This document shows, piece by piece, positions 23,073 through 30,528 of a stretch of DNA of 37,365 nucleotides (positions are counted from its first letter, which is position 1; each line of letters opens with the position of its first letter). Made by a program: the position numbers and the translations under genes. The stretch comes from Armatimonadota bacterium (GTDB lineage Bacteria > Armatimonadota > Fimbriimonadia > Fimbriimonadales > Fimbriimonadaceae): positions 1-37,365 of the forward strand of contig JAFDWT010000021.1 of assembly GCA_018268335.1 (NCBI GenBank), read 5' to 3'. Under the pieces are notes generated by a model. The model was given only the letters and a program-made list of their open reading frames with translations. It was not told the DNA's origin and did no database searches.

Positions 23073-24161
23073 TCAGGGATTTTCCTTCAGCGCCCCTGCA
23101 ACGCTATAAAACGTCCTCGCCGCACTGGCCTGGAAGAGCAGGCGGTGCCCTTCGTTCTCCCGGACCTCGGGAGACCCCCAGCGCAGGCCATACATGCCGT
23201 ATTCGCTTCTGCACTTGTCGCGGAGGGCCAGCGCCGCACGCACCGCCAGGTCGCGCCACGGGCCTGTTCGGTCCAATCGGTCACAGTCCAGGAAGGCGTC
23301 GACCAGGTGGTGGGCAAAGGCGACCTCGTCGTCCAAGACGCCGCCGACTTTCACCCACTTTTTTTGTGCCGCCACGGCGATTTTCAAGGCGTCGCCCTTG
23401 TACTTGTCGTCTTTTGTCACCTTGAACAGCTCCAGTTTCAACCGGATCGGCAGCGCCGTGTTGTACGACCACTTGGTCCTGTCGACCTTGCCGTCCACGC
23501 CGCGGCTGTCCCAATAAATGTCGTCGCCGTCGCGCATGCCGTCGCACCAGGCGTCGAGAGCTTTGGCAGTGGCCAGGTCTTCGGCCTTGCCAGCCCCGTT
23601 GAACAGCTTGGCGGCGACCAGGCCCGTGTTGGCGGTGGCGCAGACGTTCATCGACTTGCGGTCTTGCTCGTGCCAGAAGATCCCGCCCGACTTCCTGTCC
23701 TTGCCGGACAGCACGAAGGCCAGAGTCTTCCGGGCACGGGCCAGGTCGCTGGCACGGTGGCCCCATTCGAACCCTTCGATTTGGGCAAGCGCCACCCAGG
23801 CGTTGTCGTCGTAGTAGCGGTCCGGCTCCTTGAGCTTCGGCAGCACGCAATAGCCCGCCTCGGGTCCGCGTTCGTCCCAGTACGTTTCGACTTCGTACAT
23901 GATCTTCGAATAGGTGTCCCGGTAGCGCGGGGCGTCGTAGTGCATGGCCGCAGCGGTGGCCGAAAGGAGGACGGCCATGTCCCACATCGTCGCCTGTTCT
24001 TTGGTGGCTTGCCTACCCTTGATCGCGGCCGCAAAGGTCGGCTCGCGGTCCATGTGATAGAGCACGTCGACCATGCCCATCGTCTCGTCGCCGAACCGCG
24101 AGAAGGCGTCGGCCAGGTCGACCTGCTGCGTGGCAAGACAAAAAGACATCAAGGCGACCAT
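23073..24161 (-). CDS. GH76-like glycoside hydrolase (alpha-1,6-mannanase type)
   Basis: The 362-residue protein is all-helical in appearance, as expected for an (alpha/alpha)6 barrel. The clearest mark is YYDDNAWVALAQ at about residues 116-127, where the adjacent Asp118 and Asp119 match the catalytic pair of GH76 enzymes, followed by GGIFWHEQD and NVCATANTGLVAAKLF near 160-185. GH76 cleaves alpha-1,6-mannan backbones. The N-terminus (VALMSFCLATQQ) is a weak signal peptide; without it the enzyme would be cytoplasmic. The gene directly precedes the large DUF1080 gene, suggesting shared transcription and a joint role in polysaccharide breakdown. It is divergent, by only 43 bases, from the barrel protein gene. 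Confidence 0.8.
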   Translation of the reverse strand: MVALMSFCLATQQVDLADAFSRFGDETMGMVDVLYHMDREPTFAAAIKGRQATKEQATMWDMAVLLSATAAAMHYDAPRYRDTYSKIMYEVETYWDERGPEAGYCVLPKLKEPDRYYDDNAWVALAQIEGFEWGHRASDLARARKTLAFVLSGKDRKSGGIFWHEQDRKSMNVCATANTGLVAAKLFNGAGKAEDLATAKALDAWCDGMRDGDDIYWDSRGVDGKVDRTKWSYNTALPIRLKLELFKVTKDDKYKGDALKIAVAAQKKWVKVGGVLDDEVAFAHHLVDAFLDCDRLDRTGPWRDLAVRAALALRDKCRSEYGMYGLRWGSPEVRENEGHRLLFQASAARTFYSVAGALKENP

Positions 24162-24204
24162 CCACTATGCTGACGCGCAGAGGTGGCGCAGGGATACTGG
24201 CCGC

Positions 24205-24939
24205 ATGCGCTGCCTTGCCTTCTTTGTCGCCTTGCCCGTTGTCGCCTTCGCTCAGGACAAGCCGCCGATCCAGCCTGACCGGCCCGGATTTTCGGACGGA
24301 ACCGGCATCGTTGGCAAACGGACTCTGGAGATTGAAACCGGCAAGTCGTCGAGCTTCGACTCGGGGCATCCGACCCTCTCCTGGGGTGACGCCGTGCTGC
24401 GATATGGTCTTGGCGGCAACTTGGAGCTGCGACTTGTCGGCGTTACCTATTTGATGGCTCCAGGAGGGGCCAAGGGCTGGGGAGACCCCGGGTTCGGGTT
24501 CAAGTACCGCCTGCTCCGCGCCGACAAAGGCCGCCCCGACGTGTCGCTGATCGGGCTGACCACGGTGCCCGTCGGCGCCAGCGACGTGCGCGACAACGAA
24601 TGGAACCCGACCTTCAAGCTAGCCTGGAACTTGCCGACAGGTGACGACGCGGTGTATGGCAATCTCGTCTGGTCTCGTGTCGGCACAGGGCCTGACCGGT
24701 TCAGCCAGTCCGCCGTGTCGCTCGGCTATGGCCATGCCGTCAACGAGCGCGACGGCATGGGCCTGGAGATGTGGTGGGTCGACCACACGAGCCTCGATGG
24801 CCCAGGCGCCGGGTTCGCAGGTTTCTCCTTCACCCACCTCTTGAACCCCAACATCCAGCTGGACATTGAACTCCAGACCGGATTGGACCAGCACAAGGAC
24901 GGCTACCTCTTCAGCACCGGGATCGCCGTCCGGTTCTGA
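24205..24939 (+). CDS. Secreted beta-barrel-like outer-membrane protein
   Basis: The 244-residue product has a clear signal peptide (RCLAFFVALPVVAFAQ). After the opening IQPDRPGFSDGTGIVGKR come alternating-strand stretches such as LEIETGKSS, LELRLVGVTYL, PGFGFKYRLL and DVSLIGLTTVPVG. It ends in GIAVRF, a terminal Phe as in outer-membrane barrel signals. The opening (RPDRPGFSDGT-type) and the strand order resemble Phenol_MetA_deg/transporter-like barrels. I chose the ATG at 24205 because it begins the signal peptide; upstream in-frame codons add a non-hydrophobic head. It supports a diderm envelope. It may be a porin-like channel for products of the adjacent hydrolases, but that is inference. 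Confidence 0.72.
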   Translation: MRCLAFFVALPVVAFAQDKPPIQPDRPGFSDGTGIVGKRTLEIETGKSSSFDSGHPTLSWGDAVLRYGLGGNLELRLVGVTYLMAPGGAKGWGDPGFGFKYRLLRADKGRPDVSLIGLTTVPVGASDVRDNEWNPTFKLAWNLPTGDDAVYGNLVWSRVGTGPDRFSQSAVSLGYGHAVNERDGMGLEMWWVDHTSLDGPGAGFAGFSFTHLLNPNIQLDIELQTGLDQHKDGYLFSTGIAVRF

Positions 24940-24959
24940 CTTGGAGCTATGCTGAGAAT

Positions 24960-25742
24960 GTGAGTCCATTTCTGTCAGTCGCCGACATGAACGGTTTGGT
25001 CGGCGAGGTCGCCGCTGACCACTTCCTCTCGGCCTTCCGCACGTTCATCGACCATCCGTCGCTGGCCACTGGTACGGGCTACATGCGCTACATCACTGGA
25101 GAAATGCACCCGCTGGGTAATTGCGCCTTGTTCGAGGGAGATGTGCCTGCCGAGGTAGTCGCGGAAGTCATCGTGCCATTGGCTGAAGCACCCCTGCCGA
25201 CGGCGGTCGTCACGACTCGCCCGACCAGCCCAGCCTTTGAAGCCGTGGTTGCTTCCCATGGCTTTTCGCCATTCGGCGCAATGCCGGCTATGGCAGTCGA
25301 CACGGCGTCCTTGGCCTCGACATCGTTGCCTGACGGATACTTGTTCAACCAATACGGCCCCGACCAGTCGGATGAGTTCGTCGATTCTTTCGCGGCAGGC
25401 TACGAACTCCCCCGCCCGCTTGCTGCCCTGTTTTCGCCGAGCACCGCCGCACGGTTCGACAATGTCGAGGTTTTTGGAGTGGAGAAGGACGGCCGGATCG
25501 TTTCCACCTCGATCCTCATCTATGCCAACGGTGTCGCCGGCATCTATTGCGTGAGCACCCTGCCCGAAGAGCGCAAGAAGGGCCTCGGCGCCCACGTCAC
25601 CGCCGAGCCCCTGCGCAGGGCCCTGGCCAAGGGCTATGGCGTCGGCGTCCTGCAGGCCAGCGAGCCAGGGCACCCGGTCTACAAGCGACTAGGCTTCCAG
25701 GACGTCAGCGGCTTGCCACTGTACATGCGGATGCCAGGCTAG
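24960..25742 (+). CDS. GNAT-family N-acetyltransferase
   Basis: The 260-residue protein is likely a cytoplasmic acyl-CoA-dependent transferase. The second half is GNAT-like, with GRIVSTSILIYANGVAGIYCVSTLPEERKKGLGAHVTAEPLRRA near residues 172-215, in which R-K-K-G-L-G-A marks the acetyl-CoA loop. VYKRLGFQDVSGLPLY follows near the end. The N-terminal half has a second alpha/beta fold with no acetyl-CoA loop and resembles the N-terminal part of two-domain GNATs. The GTG start at 24960 has GGAG about 12 bases upstream. The substrate cannot be told. Its TAG shares CTAG with the stop of the convergent peptidase gene. Confidence 0.85.
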   Translation: MSPFLSVADMNGLVGEVAADHFLSAFRTFIDHPSLATGTGYMRYITGEMHPLGNCALFEGDVPAEVVAEVIVPLAEAPLPTAVVTTRPTSPAFEAVVASHGFSPFGAMPAMAVDTASLASTSLPDGYLFNQYGPDQSDEFVDSFAAGYELPRPLAALFSPSTAARFDNVEVFGVEKDGRIVSTSILIYANGVAGIYCVSTLPEERKKGLGAHVTAEPLRRALAKGYGVGVLQASEPGHPVYKRLGFQDVSGLPLYMRMPG

Positions 25743-27358
25743 CCCTTAGCTTTCAAAACCCAACCGTCCGGATCGACGACCGGCGTGGCATTGCCGACTT
25801 TGATCGAGCCCTTGCCGCCTGGCATCTCGACCCGCTGCCGTTTGCCGTCGACTTCGACATCGACCGGCATAGGGAAGAGCAGGCCACCCGGTGTCACCCA
25901 CTCAAGTGAGAGCGTGCCTCCCTCAACCTTGGTCTTCAATACCGGCAAAGCTGGTTGTCGCAGATAGACCTCGAAGAACCAGTCCAGCTTCCGGCCCGAC
26001 TCGCGCTCGGCGATGCTCAAATAGTCGTCCGTCGTCACCAAACGCTCGGCTCGCCCGTCGGTCCACTTCTCCGATTCGGGCGTCGGATAAGCCATGCGCC
26101 GAACAGACCGGAAAAAGGCCGCGTCCCCGACCAGATAACGCAACGCATGCAAGATGCACGCGCCCTTGCCATAAATGTCGCCAGTGTAGATTTCGCCCGA
26201 CGTCTTGGACTCGCGGGGAGCCACTGCCATCTTGTTCTCCGTCGCGCGAGCCCGGCCCTTCATAGCCTCAAGGTACGCGGCCTTGCCGTGGGTGTGCTCC
26301 TGATAGAGCGTGTCCATGTACGACTGGAACCCCTCATGGATCCACATGTCGCGCCAGTCGGCGGCGGTGACCAGGTTCGCCCACCACTCGTGCCCGAATT
26401 CGTGCAAGAGCAGCCAGTCCAACCCGTCTGGCGCAAACCGGAACTGGTTGCCATACGCGATGGCGGTGGAGTGCTCCATCCCCAAATGCGGCGTCTCGAC
26501 AATGCCGAGTTTCTCGGTCCGGAACGGGTACGGCCCGCAGTACTTCTCCATGAAGGCGAGGTACTTCTTCTGCTCTTCGATCAGCTTTGGAGCCTTGTCC
26601 ATGTGCTCCGGCAGAACGTAAAAGTCGATAGGCATGACAGTTCCGTCGATAGAGGTTGCTTTGTCATGGACGAGCTTGTATGGACCGGCGTTAAAGACGA
26701 CGCAGTAATTGGCGATAGGCATCGACATGTGCCAGGTCCACGTCTTGGTGCGGTCGTCGTTCTTGCTTTCGCTCACCAGCTTGCCGGGGCCAACCGCGAC
26801 TAGCGGTTCGGGGACTGTCAGTCGCATCGTCACCTGGTCGGGGCGGTCCGAAGGATGGTCTTTGCAAGGGAACAGCAGGTCGGCACCGTCATCCTCGAGC
26901 GACACCGAGAACCACGGGCCGCCGTCAGCTGCTTTAGACCAGACCATCGCACTGTCCCACGGCGCGTTCTTGGCGATCCGTGGTTGGCCCGAGTAGGTGA
27001 TCACCGTCTTGATCTCGTCGCCCGGTTGTTTGGATTGCGGGAAAAACACCCGCAGCGTGTGTGCAGACCTTTCATACCGGAGTGCTTGCTTGCCGTCGGT
27101 GACCGAACTCACCTTGAACGGGCTATCCAGGTCAATTTGAATCACGATCGTTGGAATCGTCGTTTTGGCCACCATGACCGTTGTGCCAGAAATAGTTTTG
27201 GTGGCTGGGTCGGCCTTAATCGCGACGTCATACGACTTCACGTCATAGACCGATTCTTCAAATGGTAAGGGTCCGCCCGAGGATTGGGCAATGCCAACAA
27301 CCGGGGACAGGCCGGAGAGAAGTATCCCAACTGCCGTCCAAGTGCGACGCAAGAACAT
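25739..27358 (-). CDS. Secreted M1-family metallo-aminopeptidase
   Basis: The protein has about 539 residues from the chosen ATG and a signal peptide (WTAVGILLSGLSPVVGIAQ). The M1 zinc site is intact: HEFGH at residues 319-323 and the third ligand Glu342 in IHEGFQSYMD, eighteen residues after the second His. The exopeptidase GAMEN motif has the form GMEHSTAI at 293-300. The N-terminal beta domain (YDVKSYDVAIKADP) is normal; the long C-terminal helical domain of full-size M1 enzymes is absent. The ATG at 27370 is an equal start candidate; starts further out lie in the divergent chaA gene. Expected role: extracellular or periplasmic peptide trimming. Confidence 0.9.
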   Translation of the reverse strand: MFLRRTWTAVGILLSGLSPVVGIAQSSGGPLPFEESVYDVKSYDVAIKADPATKTISGTTVMVAKTTIPTIVIQIDLDSPFKVSSVTDGKQALRYERSAHTLRVFFPQSKQPGDEIKTVITYSGQPRIAKNAPWDSAMVWSKAADGGPWFSVSLEDDGADLLFPCKDHPSDRPDQVTMRLTVPEPLVAVGPGKLVSESKNDDRTKTWTWHMSMPIANYCVVFNAGPYKLVHDKATSIDGTVMPIDFYVLPEHMDKAPKLIEEQKKYLAFMEKYCGPYPFRTEKLGIVETPHLGMEHSTAIAYGNQFRFAPDGLDWLLLHEFGHEWWANLVTAADWRDMWIHEGFQSYMDTLYQEHTHGKAAYLEAMKGRARATENKMAVAPRESKTSGEIYTGDIYGKGACILHALRYLVGDAAFFRSVRRMAYPTPESEKWTDGRAERLVTTDDYLSIAERESGRKLDWFFEVYLRQPALPVLKTKVEGGTLSLEWVTPGGLLFPMPVDVEVDGKRQRVEMPGGKGSIKVGNATPVVDPDGWVLKAKG

Positions 27359-27370
27359 GGTGCCTATCAT

Positions 27371-27385
27371 ACGTGACAAGCACGT
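27371..27385. promoter_or_regulatory. Inverted repeat in the peptidase/chaA divergent promoter region
   Basis: ACGTG and CACGT flank a 5-base spacer. It sits between the divergent starts at 27358 and 27434, where promoters of both genes must lie. A second short dyad, CAGGG and CCCTG at 27399-27415, follows in the presumed chaA leader. No convincing -10/-35 pair was found. Confidence 0.25.
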
Positions 27386-27433
27386 GTGAAGTGTTCCCAG
27401 GGAAGCTTTGCCCTGAAGGACTACCATGGAGAC

Positions 27434-28492
27434 ATGCGAGCCTTTCCAGTAATCGCCCCCGTTGTGGCTGTCCTGGCTTGGATCGCTGTCGTTGCTTTGC
27501 CGGGGCCGGTCAGTTTGTGGATCGCTGTTCTCGGTTTGGTCCTGGCCGTCATCGCCGCCGTCCATCATGCGGAAATCATTGCGTTGCGCGTCGGCGAGCC
27601 ATATGGGACGCTTGTCCTTGCATTGGCCATGACGACCATTGAGGCGGCCCTTGTCCTGTCTTTGATGCTGATGAAGGGGCCCGGCAGTGCTTCTCTCGCA
27701 CGCGACACGGTGTATGCCGCGATCATGACGATTTGCTCAGGCGTCCTGGGCGTGTGCCTCTTCTGGGGTGGGCTCAAACATCGAGAACAGGTTTTTCGTG
27801 TCGACGGTGCCACATCCGCCTTAGCCGCCTTGGTCGCTTTGGCGGGTTTGACGCTGGTTCTGCCGAATCACACCACCAGCAGCCCCGGTGCGACGTATTC
27901 ACCGGCCCAACTTGCCGTTGTGGCGCTGCTTTCATTTGTGCTGTGGGCCGTGTTCGTCATGATCCAGACCGGTCGACACCGGGAGTACTTCCTTTCGTCT
28001 CCAGAAGTCGACGGGGAACATGACCGTCGCCCATCTTCCAGGGAATCATGGACCAGCACTATTGCGATGGTTGTCGGGCTGGTTGCTGTCGTCTTGCTAG
28101 CCAAGGCAATGTCCAAGCCAGTGGAGGGATTTGTGGAGAGCATCGGGGCTCCGCGGACGCTTGTCGGCGTCCTCATCTCGTTCCTGGTCTTGCTGCCTGA
28201 AACCGGCGCCTCCATCCGAGCTGCCCTGGCAAACCGGCTGCAGACAAGCATGAACTTGGCAATGGGGTCGGCGCCCGCAAGCATTGGCTTGACGATTCCC
28301 GTTGTCGCCGTCGCCAGCTTGGGGCTTCGGTTACCTCTCGAACTTGGCCTCGGTCCGAAGGAGACGATCCTGCTGACCTTGACGTTCATCGTGAACGGAC
28401 TGACACTAGGCTTGGGTCGGAGCAATATTCTGCTCGGCGCCGTTCACTTGATTTTGTTCGCAGTCTTCTTGCTGACGTCGTTCTTGCCTTAG
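27434..28492 (+). CDS. chaA: ChaA-type Ca2+(Na+)/H+ antiporter
   Basis: The 352-residue inner-membrane protein has about ten to eleven hydrophobic segments in two homologous halves. HHAEIIALRVGEPYGTLVLALAMTTIEAALVLSLML near residues 38-75 carries the acidic exchange motif of the CaCA superfamily, and the second copy is ETGASIRAALANRLQTSMNLAMGSAPASIGL near 255-285. This pattern and the length match ChaA, which expels calcium, sodium or potassium in exchange for protons. A hydrophilic loop rich in charges separates the halves. I chose ATG 27434; a GTG at 27386 would add 16 polar residues that do not look like family. It is divergent from the M1 peptidase gene. Confidence 0.88.
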   Translation: MRAFPVIAPVVAVLAWIAVVALPGPVSLWIAVLGLVLAVIAAVHHAEIIALRVGEPYGTLVLALAMTTIEAALVLSLMLMKGPGSASLARDTVYAAIMTICSGVLGVCLFWGGLKHREQVFRVDGATSALAALVALAGLTLVLPNHTTSSPGATYSPAQLAVVALLSFVLWAVFVMIQTGRHREYFLSSPEVDGEHDRRPSSRESWTSTIAMVVGLVAVVLLAKAMSKPVEGFVESIGAPRTLVGVLISFLVLLPETGASIRAALANRLQTSMNLAMGSAPASIGLTIPVVAVASLGLRLPLELGLGPKETILLTLTFIVNGLTLGLGRSNILLGAVHLILFAVFLLTSFLP

Positions 28493-28519
28493 GCATTGAG
28501 AATCGACTCATTGCCTGAG
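28488..28519. terminator. Hairpin at the end of chaA, facing tRNA-Leu
   Basis: CTTAGGCA-T-TGAG (28488-28500) pairs with CTCA-T-TGCCTGAG (28507-28519) with one mismatch and one G-T pair, around a 6-base loop. It includes the chaA stop codon and lies just beyond the 3' end of the oppositely read tRNA gene, so it may end both transcripts. No T run follows on either strand. Confidence 0.35.
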
Positions 28520-28525
28520 GAGAGT

Positions 28526-28610
<85 letters not shown>

Positions 28611-28632
28611 GTGACCAGTGTCTAGTGTACCG

Positions 28633-28956
28633 TCACGCCTTTTCGTCGGCAGGATCGGCGTAGGTGGCTGCCAGCCGGGCAAGCCGTTCGTCCCACCGGG
28701 CCGCGAGTGTGTCCATCCAGGTGCGCATCTCCAATAGAGGCGTCAGATCGAGTTCGCGGACAATCTGTCGGCCGGATCTGCGGCTAGTGACAAGGCCTGC
28801 CGACTCAAGCACCTCCAGGTGTCGAGTGGCGGACTGGCGCGTCATGTCGGAACGGTCAGTCAGCACAGAGGTCGGCACTGGGCCGCGCACCGAGAGGAGC
28901 AGCACCATGTCGCGGCGTGCCTCGTGGGACAAAGCGGCGAGGACGGCGTCGGTCAT
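28633..28956 (-). CDS. ArsR-family winged-helix repressor
   Basis: The 107-residue cytoplasmic protein begins directly with the helical ArsR core (AVLAALSHEARRDMVLLL). Its recognition-helix region MTRQSATRHLEVLESAGLVTSRRSGRQ is typical of winged-helix regulators, where the segment after GL-V forms the wing. No cysteine metal-binding motif is seen; it belongs to the ArsR type that pairs with AHSA1/SRPBCC genes. Its ATG overlaps the stop of that upstream gene as ATGA. The perfect inverted repeat at 29386-29409 before the operon is the obvious candidate operator for autoregulation. Confidence 0.9.
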   Translation of the reverse strand: MTDAVLAALSHEARRDMVLLLSVRGPVPTSVLTDRSDMTRQSATRHLEVLESAGLVTSRRSGRQIVRELDLTPLLEMRTWMDTLAARWDERLARLAATYADPADEKA

Positions 28957-29387
28957 GCGCTGTAGGCTAACGGTAGCTTGGCCAATTCCTCGTCCCAGCC
29001 GCCGTTGTTTTGGCCAAACGCCCAGGCGCGCCTCGATTCGGCGATCCGCTCAAATCCTGATTCTGTCATCGTGACTTTTGTGCCGCCCTCCGTGGGTTCG
29101 AGCATGAACCGGACTGTCGTCAGTTCCTCGGCGGGATGATCATCGAGCGTGAAGGCGTCGCCTGGGTGCCATTGGTAGCTCAACGCTCGTGCAGGGGTGA
29201 ATTCTGTCAATCGACACTGGCTCCGATGCTCGCCCCAGACCAGGACAAAGGGCTCGCCCAGGACAAATTCGCCCTCGATTCTTTCGGGGAACCAGGTGGA
29301 CAGGGCAGCTGGGCTGCCAAATGACTTCGCCCAAACGGCCTCGGGAGTGGCGGGGAGAACGAGTTCGCGAATGATCGTGTCCGTCAT
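28953..29387 (-). CDS. AHSA1/SRPBCC-family (START-like) protein
   Basis: The 144-residue protein (from ATG 29387) fits the AHSA1 group of the SRPBCC fold: IIRELVLPATPEAVWAKSF at the start, a mid-region WFPERIEGEFVLGEPF, and a C-terminal helix TMTESGFERIAE followed by NNGGWDEELAKL. These small helix-grip proteins bind hydrophobic ligands; the specific ligand is unknown. The gene lies upstream of, and overlaps, the ArsR-type repressor, a common pairing. An ATG at 29396 is possible, but both starts fall within the inverted repeat, and the mRNA is probably leaderless. Confidence 0.88.
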   Translation of the reverse strand: MTDTIIRELVLPATPEAVWAKSFGSPAALSTWFPERIEGEFVLGEPFVLVWGEHRSQCRLTEFTPARALSYQWHPGDAFTLDDHPAEELTTVRFMLEPTEGGTKVTMTESGFERIAESRRAWAFGQNNGGWDEELAKLPLAYSA

Positions 29388-29409
29388 ATGCAGCATATTA
29401 GCTGCATAT
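29386..29409. promoter_or_regulatory. Inverted-repeat operator of the AHSA1-ArsR operon
   Basis: A perfect 9-base repeat ATATGCAGC (29386-29394) and GCTGCATAT (29401-29409) is separated by ATATTA. On the minus strand the spacer reads TAATAT, a plausible -10 box with a weak -35 (TTGCAC, 29424-29419). The gene starts at 29387 inside the left arm. The size and symmetry match ArsR-type operators. Binding by the ArsR protein is inferred. Confidence 0.65.
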
Positions 29410-29454
29410 CAATAACCGGTGCAAGGGGGCAACACAGGTATTGTCCAAATCGCA

Positions 29455-30438
29455 ATGGTTTTGGTCTGCGGAGGGGCGGGGTACATCGGGTCTCACTTGG
29501 TGAAGGCCCTGCGCCAAGCCGGGCGGGAGCACGTGGTGCTCGACAACTTCAGCAAGGGGCACCGGGCGGCTGTGGCGGGGAGCCTGGTTGTCGATGCCGA
29601 CCTGAACGATCCGGCCGCGCTCGCCCAGGTGTTTGCCGAGTACCAGATCGGCTGCGTCCTCCACTTCGCCGCCAGCATCGAGGTCGGCGAGAGCGTCGCC
29701 GACCCAGCGCCCTACTGGCGCAACAACGTATTGGCCGTCCACAACCTGCTGGGCGCGATGCGTCAGGCGGGCGTCGACAAGATCGTCTTCAGTTCCACCG
29801 CCGCGGTATACGGCGAGCCCCAGCAAGTCCCCATTCCCGAAGACCACCCCAAAAACCCGACCAATCCCTACGGCGACACCAAGCTGGCCGTCGAACGGAT
29901 GCTGGCCGCCTACGGCCGCGCCTACGGCCTGCGCAGTGTCGTATTCCGTTATTTCAACGCCTGCGGCGCCGATCCTGAAGGTCTCCTGGGCGAAGACCAT
30001 GATCCCGAGACCCATCTGATCCCTCGGATCTTGCTCGCGGTGGCCGGCAAGGCTCCGCAAATCACCGTCTTCGGCACCGACTATCCGACGCCGGACGGGA
30101 CGTGCCTGCGCGACTTCGTCCACGTCGCTGACTTGGCGGCCGCCCACGTCCGGGCTGTAGACCACTTGCTCGATGGCGGCGACAGTCGCACCTACAACCT
30201 GGGTAGCGGCGAAGGTGCCAGCGTGCGCCAGATCTTGCAGGCGGTGGAAGAAGTCACTGGCCGTCCGGTCCCGGTCGTCTACGGCGACCGTCGGCCGGGC
30301 GACCCCGCACGCCTGGTCGCCGACAGCTCCGCCGTCCGTCGCGACTTGGGCTGGGAGCCAAACTATCCCGACGTGCGCGACGCGGTCCGACATGCCTGGG
30401 GTTGGATGCAGGCTCATCCAGAAGGCTATAGAGGCTAG
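29455..30438 (+). CDS. galE: UDP-glucose 4-epimerase GalE
   Basis: GalE interconverts UDP-galactose and UDP-glucose in the cytoplasm using bound NAD. The 327-residue protein shows the SDR-type NAD loop VCGGAGYIGSH at residues 4-14, LHFAASIEVGESV near 75, SSTAAVYGEP near 113, and the active-site NPYGDTK with Tyr and Lys near 139-143. FRYFNACGAD and RDFVHVADLAAAH follow in the usual order. I chose ATG 29455, which begins directly before the NAD loop; an in-frame start at 29419 adds an unrelated head. It could link to the alpha-galactosidase at 31111, but UDP-galactose is also used for surface polysaccharide. Confidence 0.96.
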   Translation: MVLVCGGAGYIGSHLVKALRQAGREHVVLDNFSKGHRAAVAGSLVVDADLNDPAALAQVFAEYQIGCVLHFAASIEVGESVADPAPYWRNNVLAVHNLLGAMRQAGVDKIVFSSTAAVYGEPQQVPIPEDHPKNPTNPYGDTKLAVERMLAAYGRAYGLRSVVFRYFNACGADPEGLLGEDHDPETHLIPRILLAVAGKAPQITVFGTDYPTPDGTCLRDFVHVADLAAAHVRAVDHLLDGGDSRTYNLGSGEGASVRQILQAVEEVTGRPVPVVYGDRRPGDPARLVADSSAVRRDLGWEPNYPDVRDAVRHAWGWMQAHPEGYRG

Positions 30439-30528
30439 TCTGCCTAGACAAGGCACTGGTAATTCAGCCGGGAACACGACAAATCATGTTAAGGAGCGCG
30501 GGGCCGTGGTTAACTTCTACCAAACGCA

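Noticed and set aside
20000-24000. Very long open frames on the plus strand opposite the DUF1080 and GH76-like genes
   Set aside because: They mirror GC-rich codon structure of the real minus-strand genes, and their residues show no recognisable motifs or signal peptide.
27386-27433. Upstream GTG start for chaA
   Set aside because: It adds 16 polar residues before the first membrane segment, unlike the family, and lies over the inverted repeat region.
30485-30528. AAGGAG ribosome-like site at 30490, far before the alarmone hydrolase start
   Set aside because: It is about 35 bases from the ATG, and an in-frame TAA at 30511 excludes an earlier start; no gene starts in phase with it.
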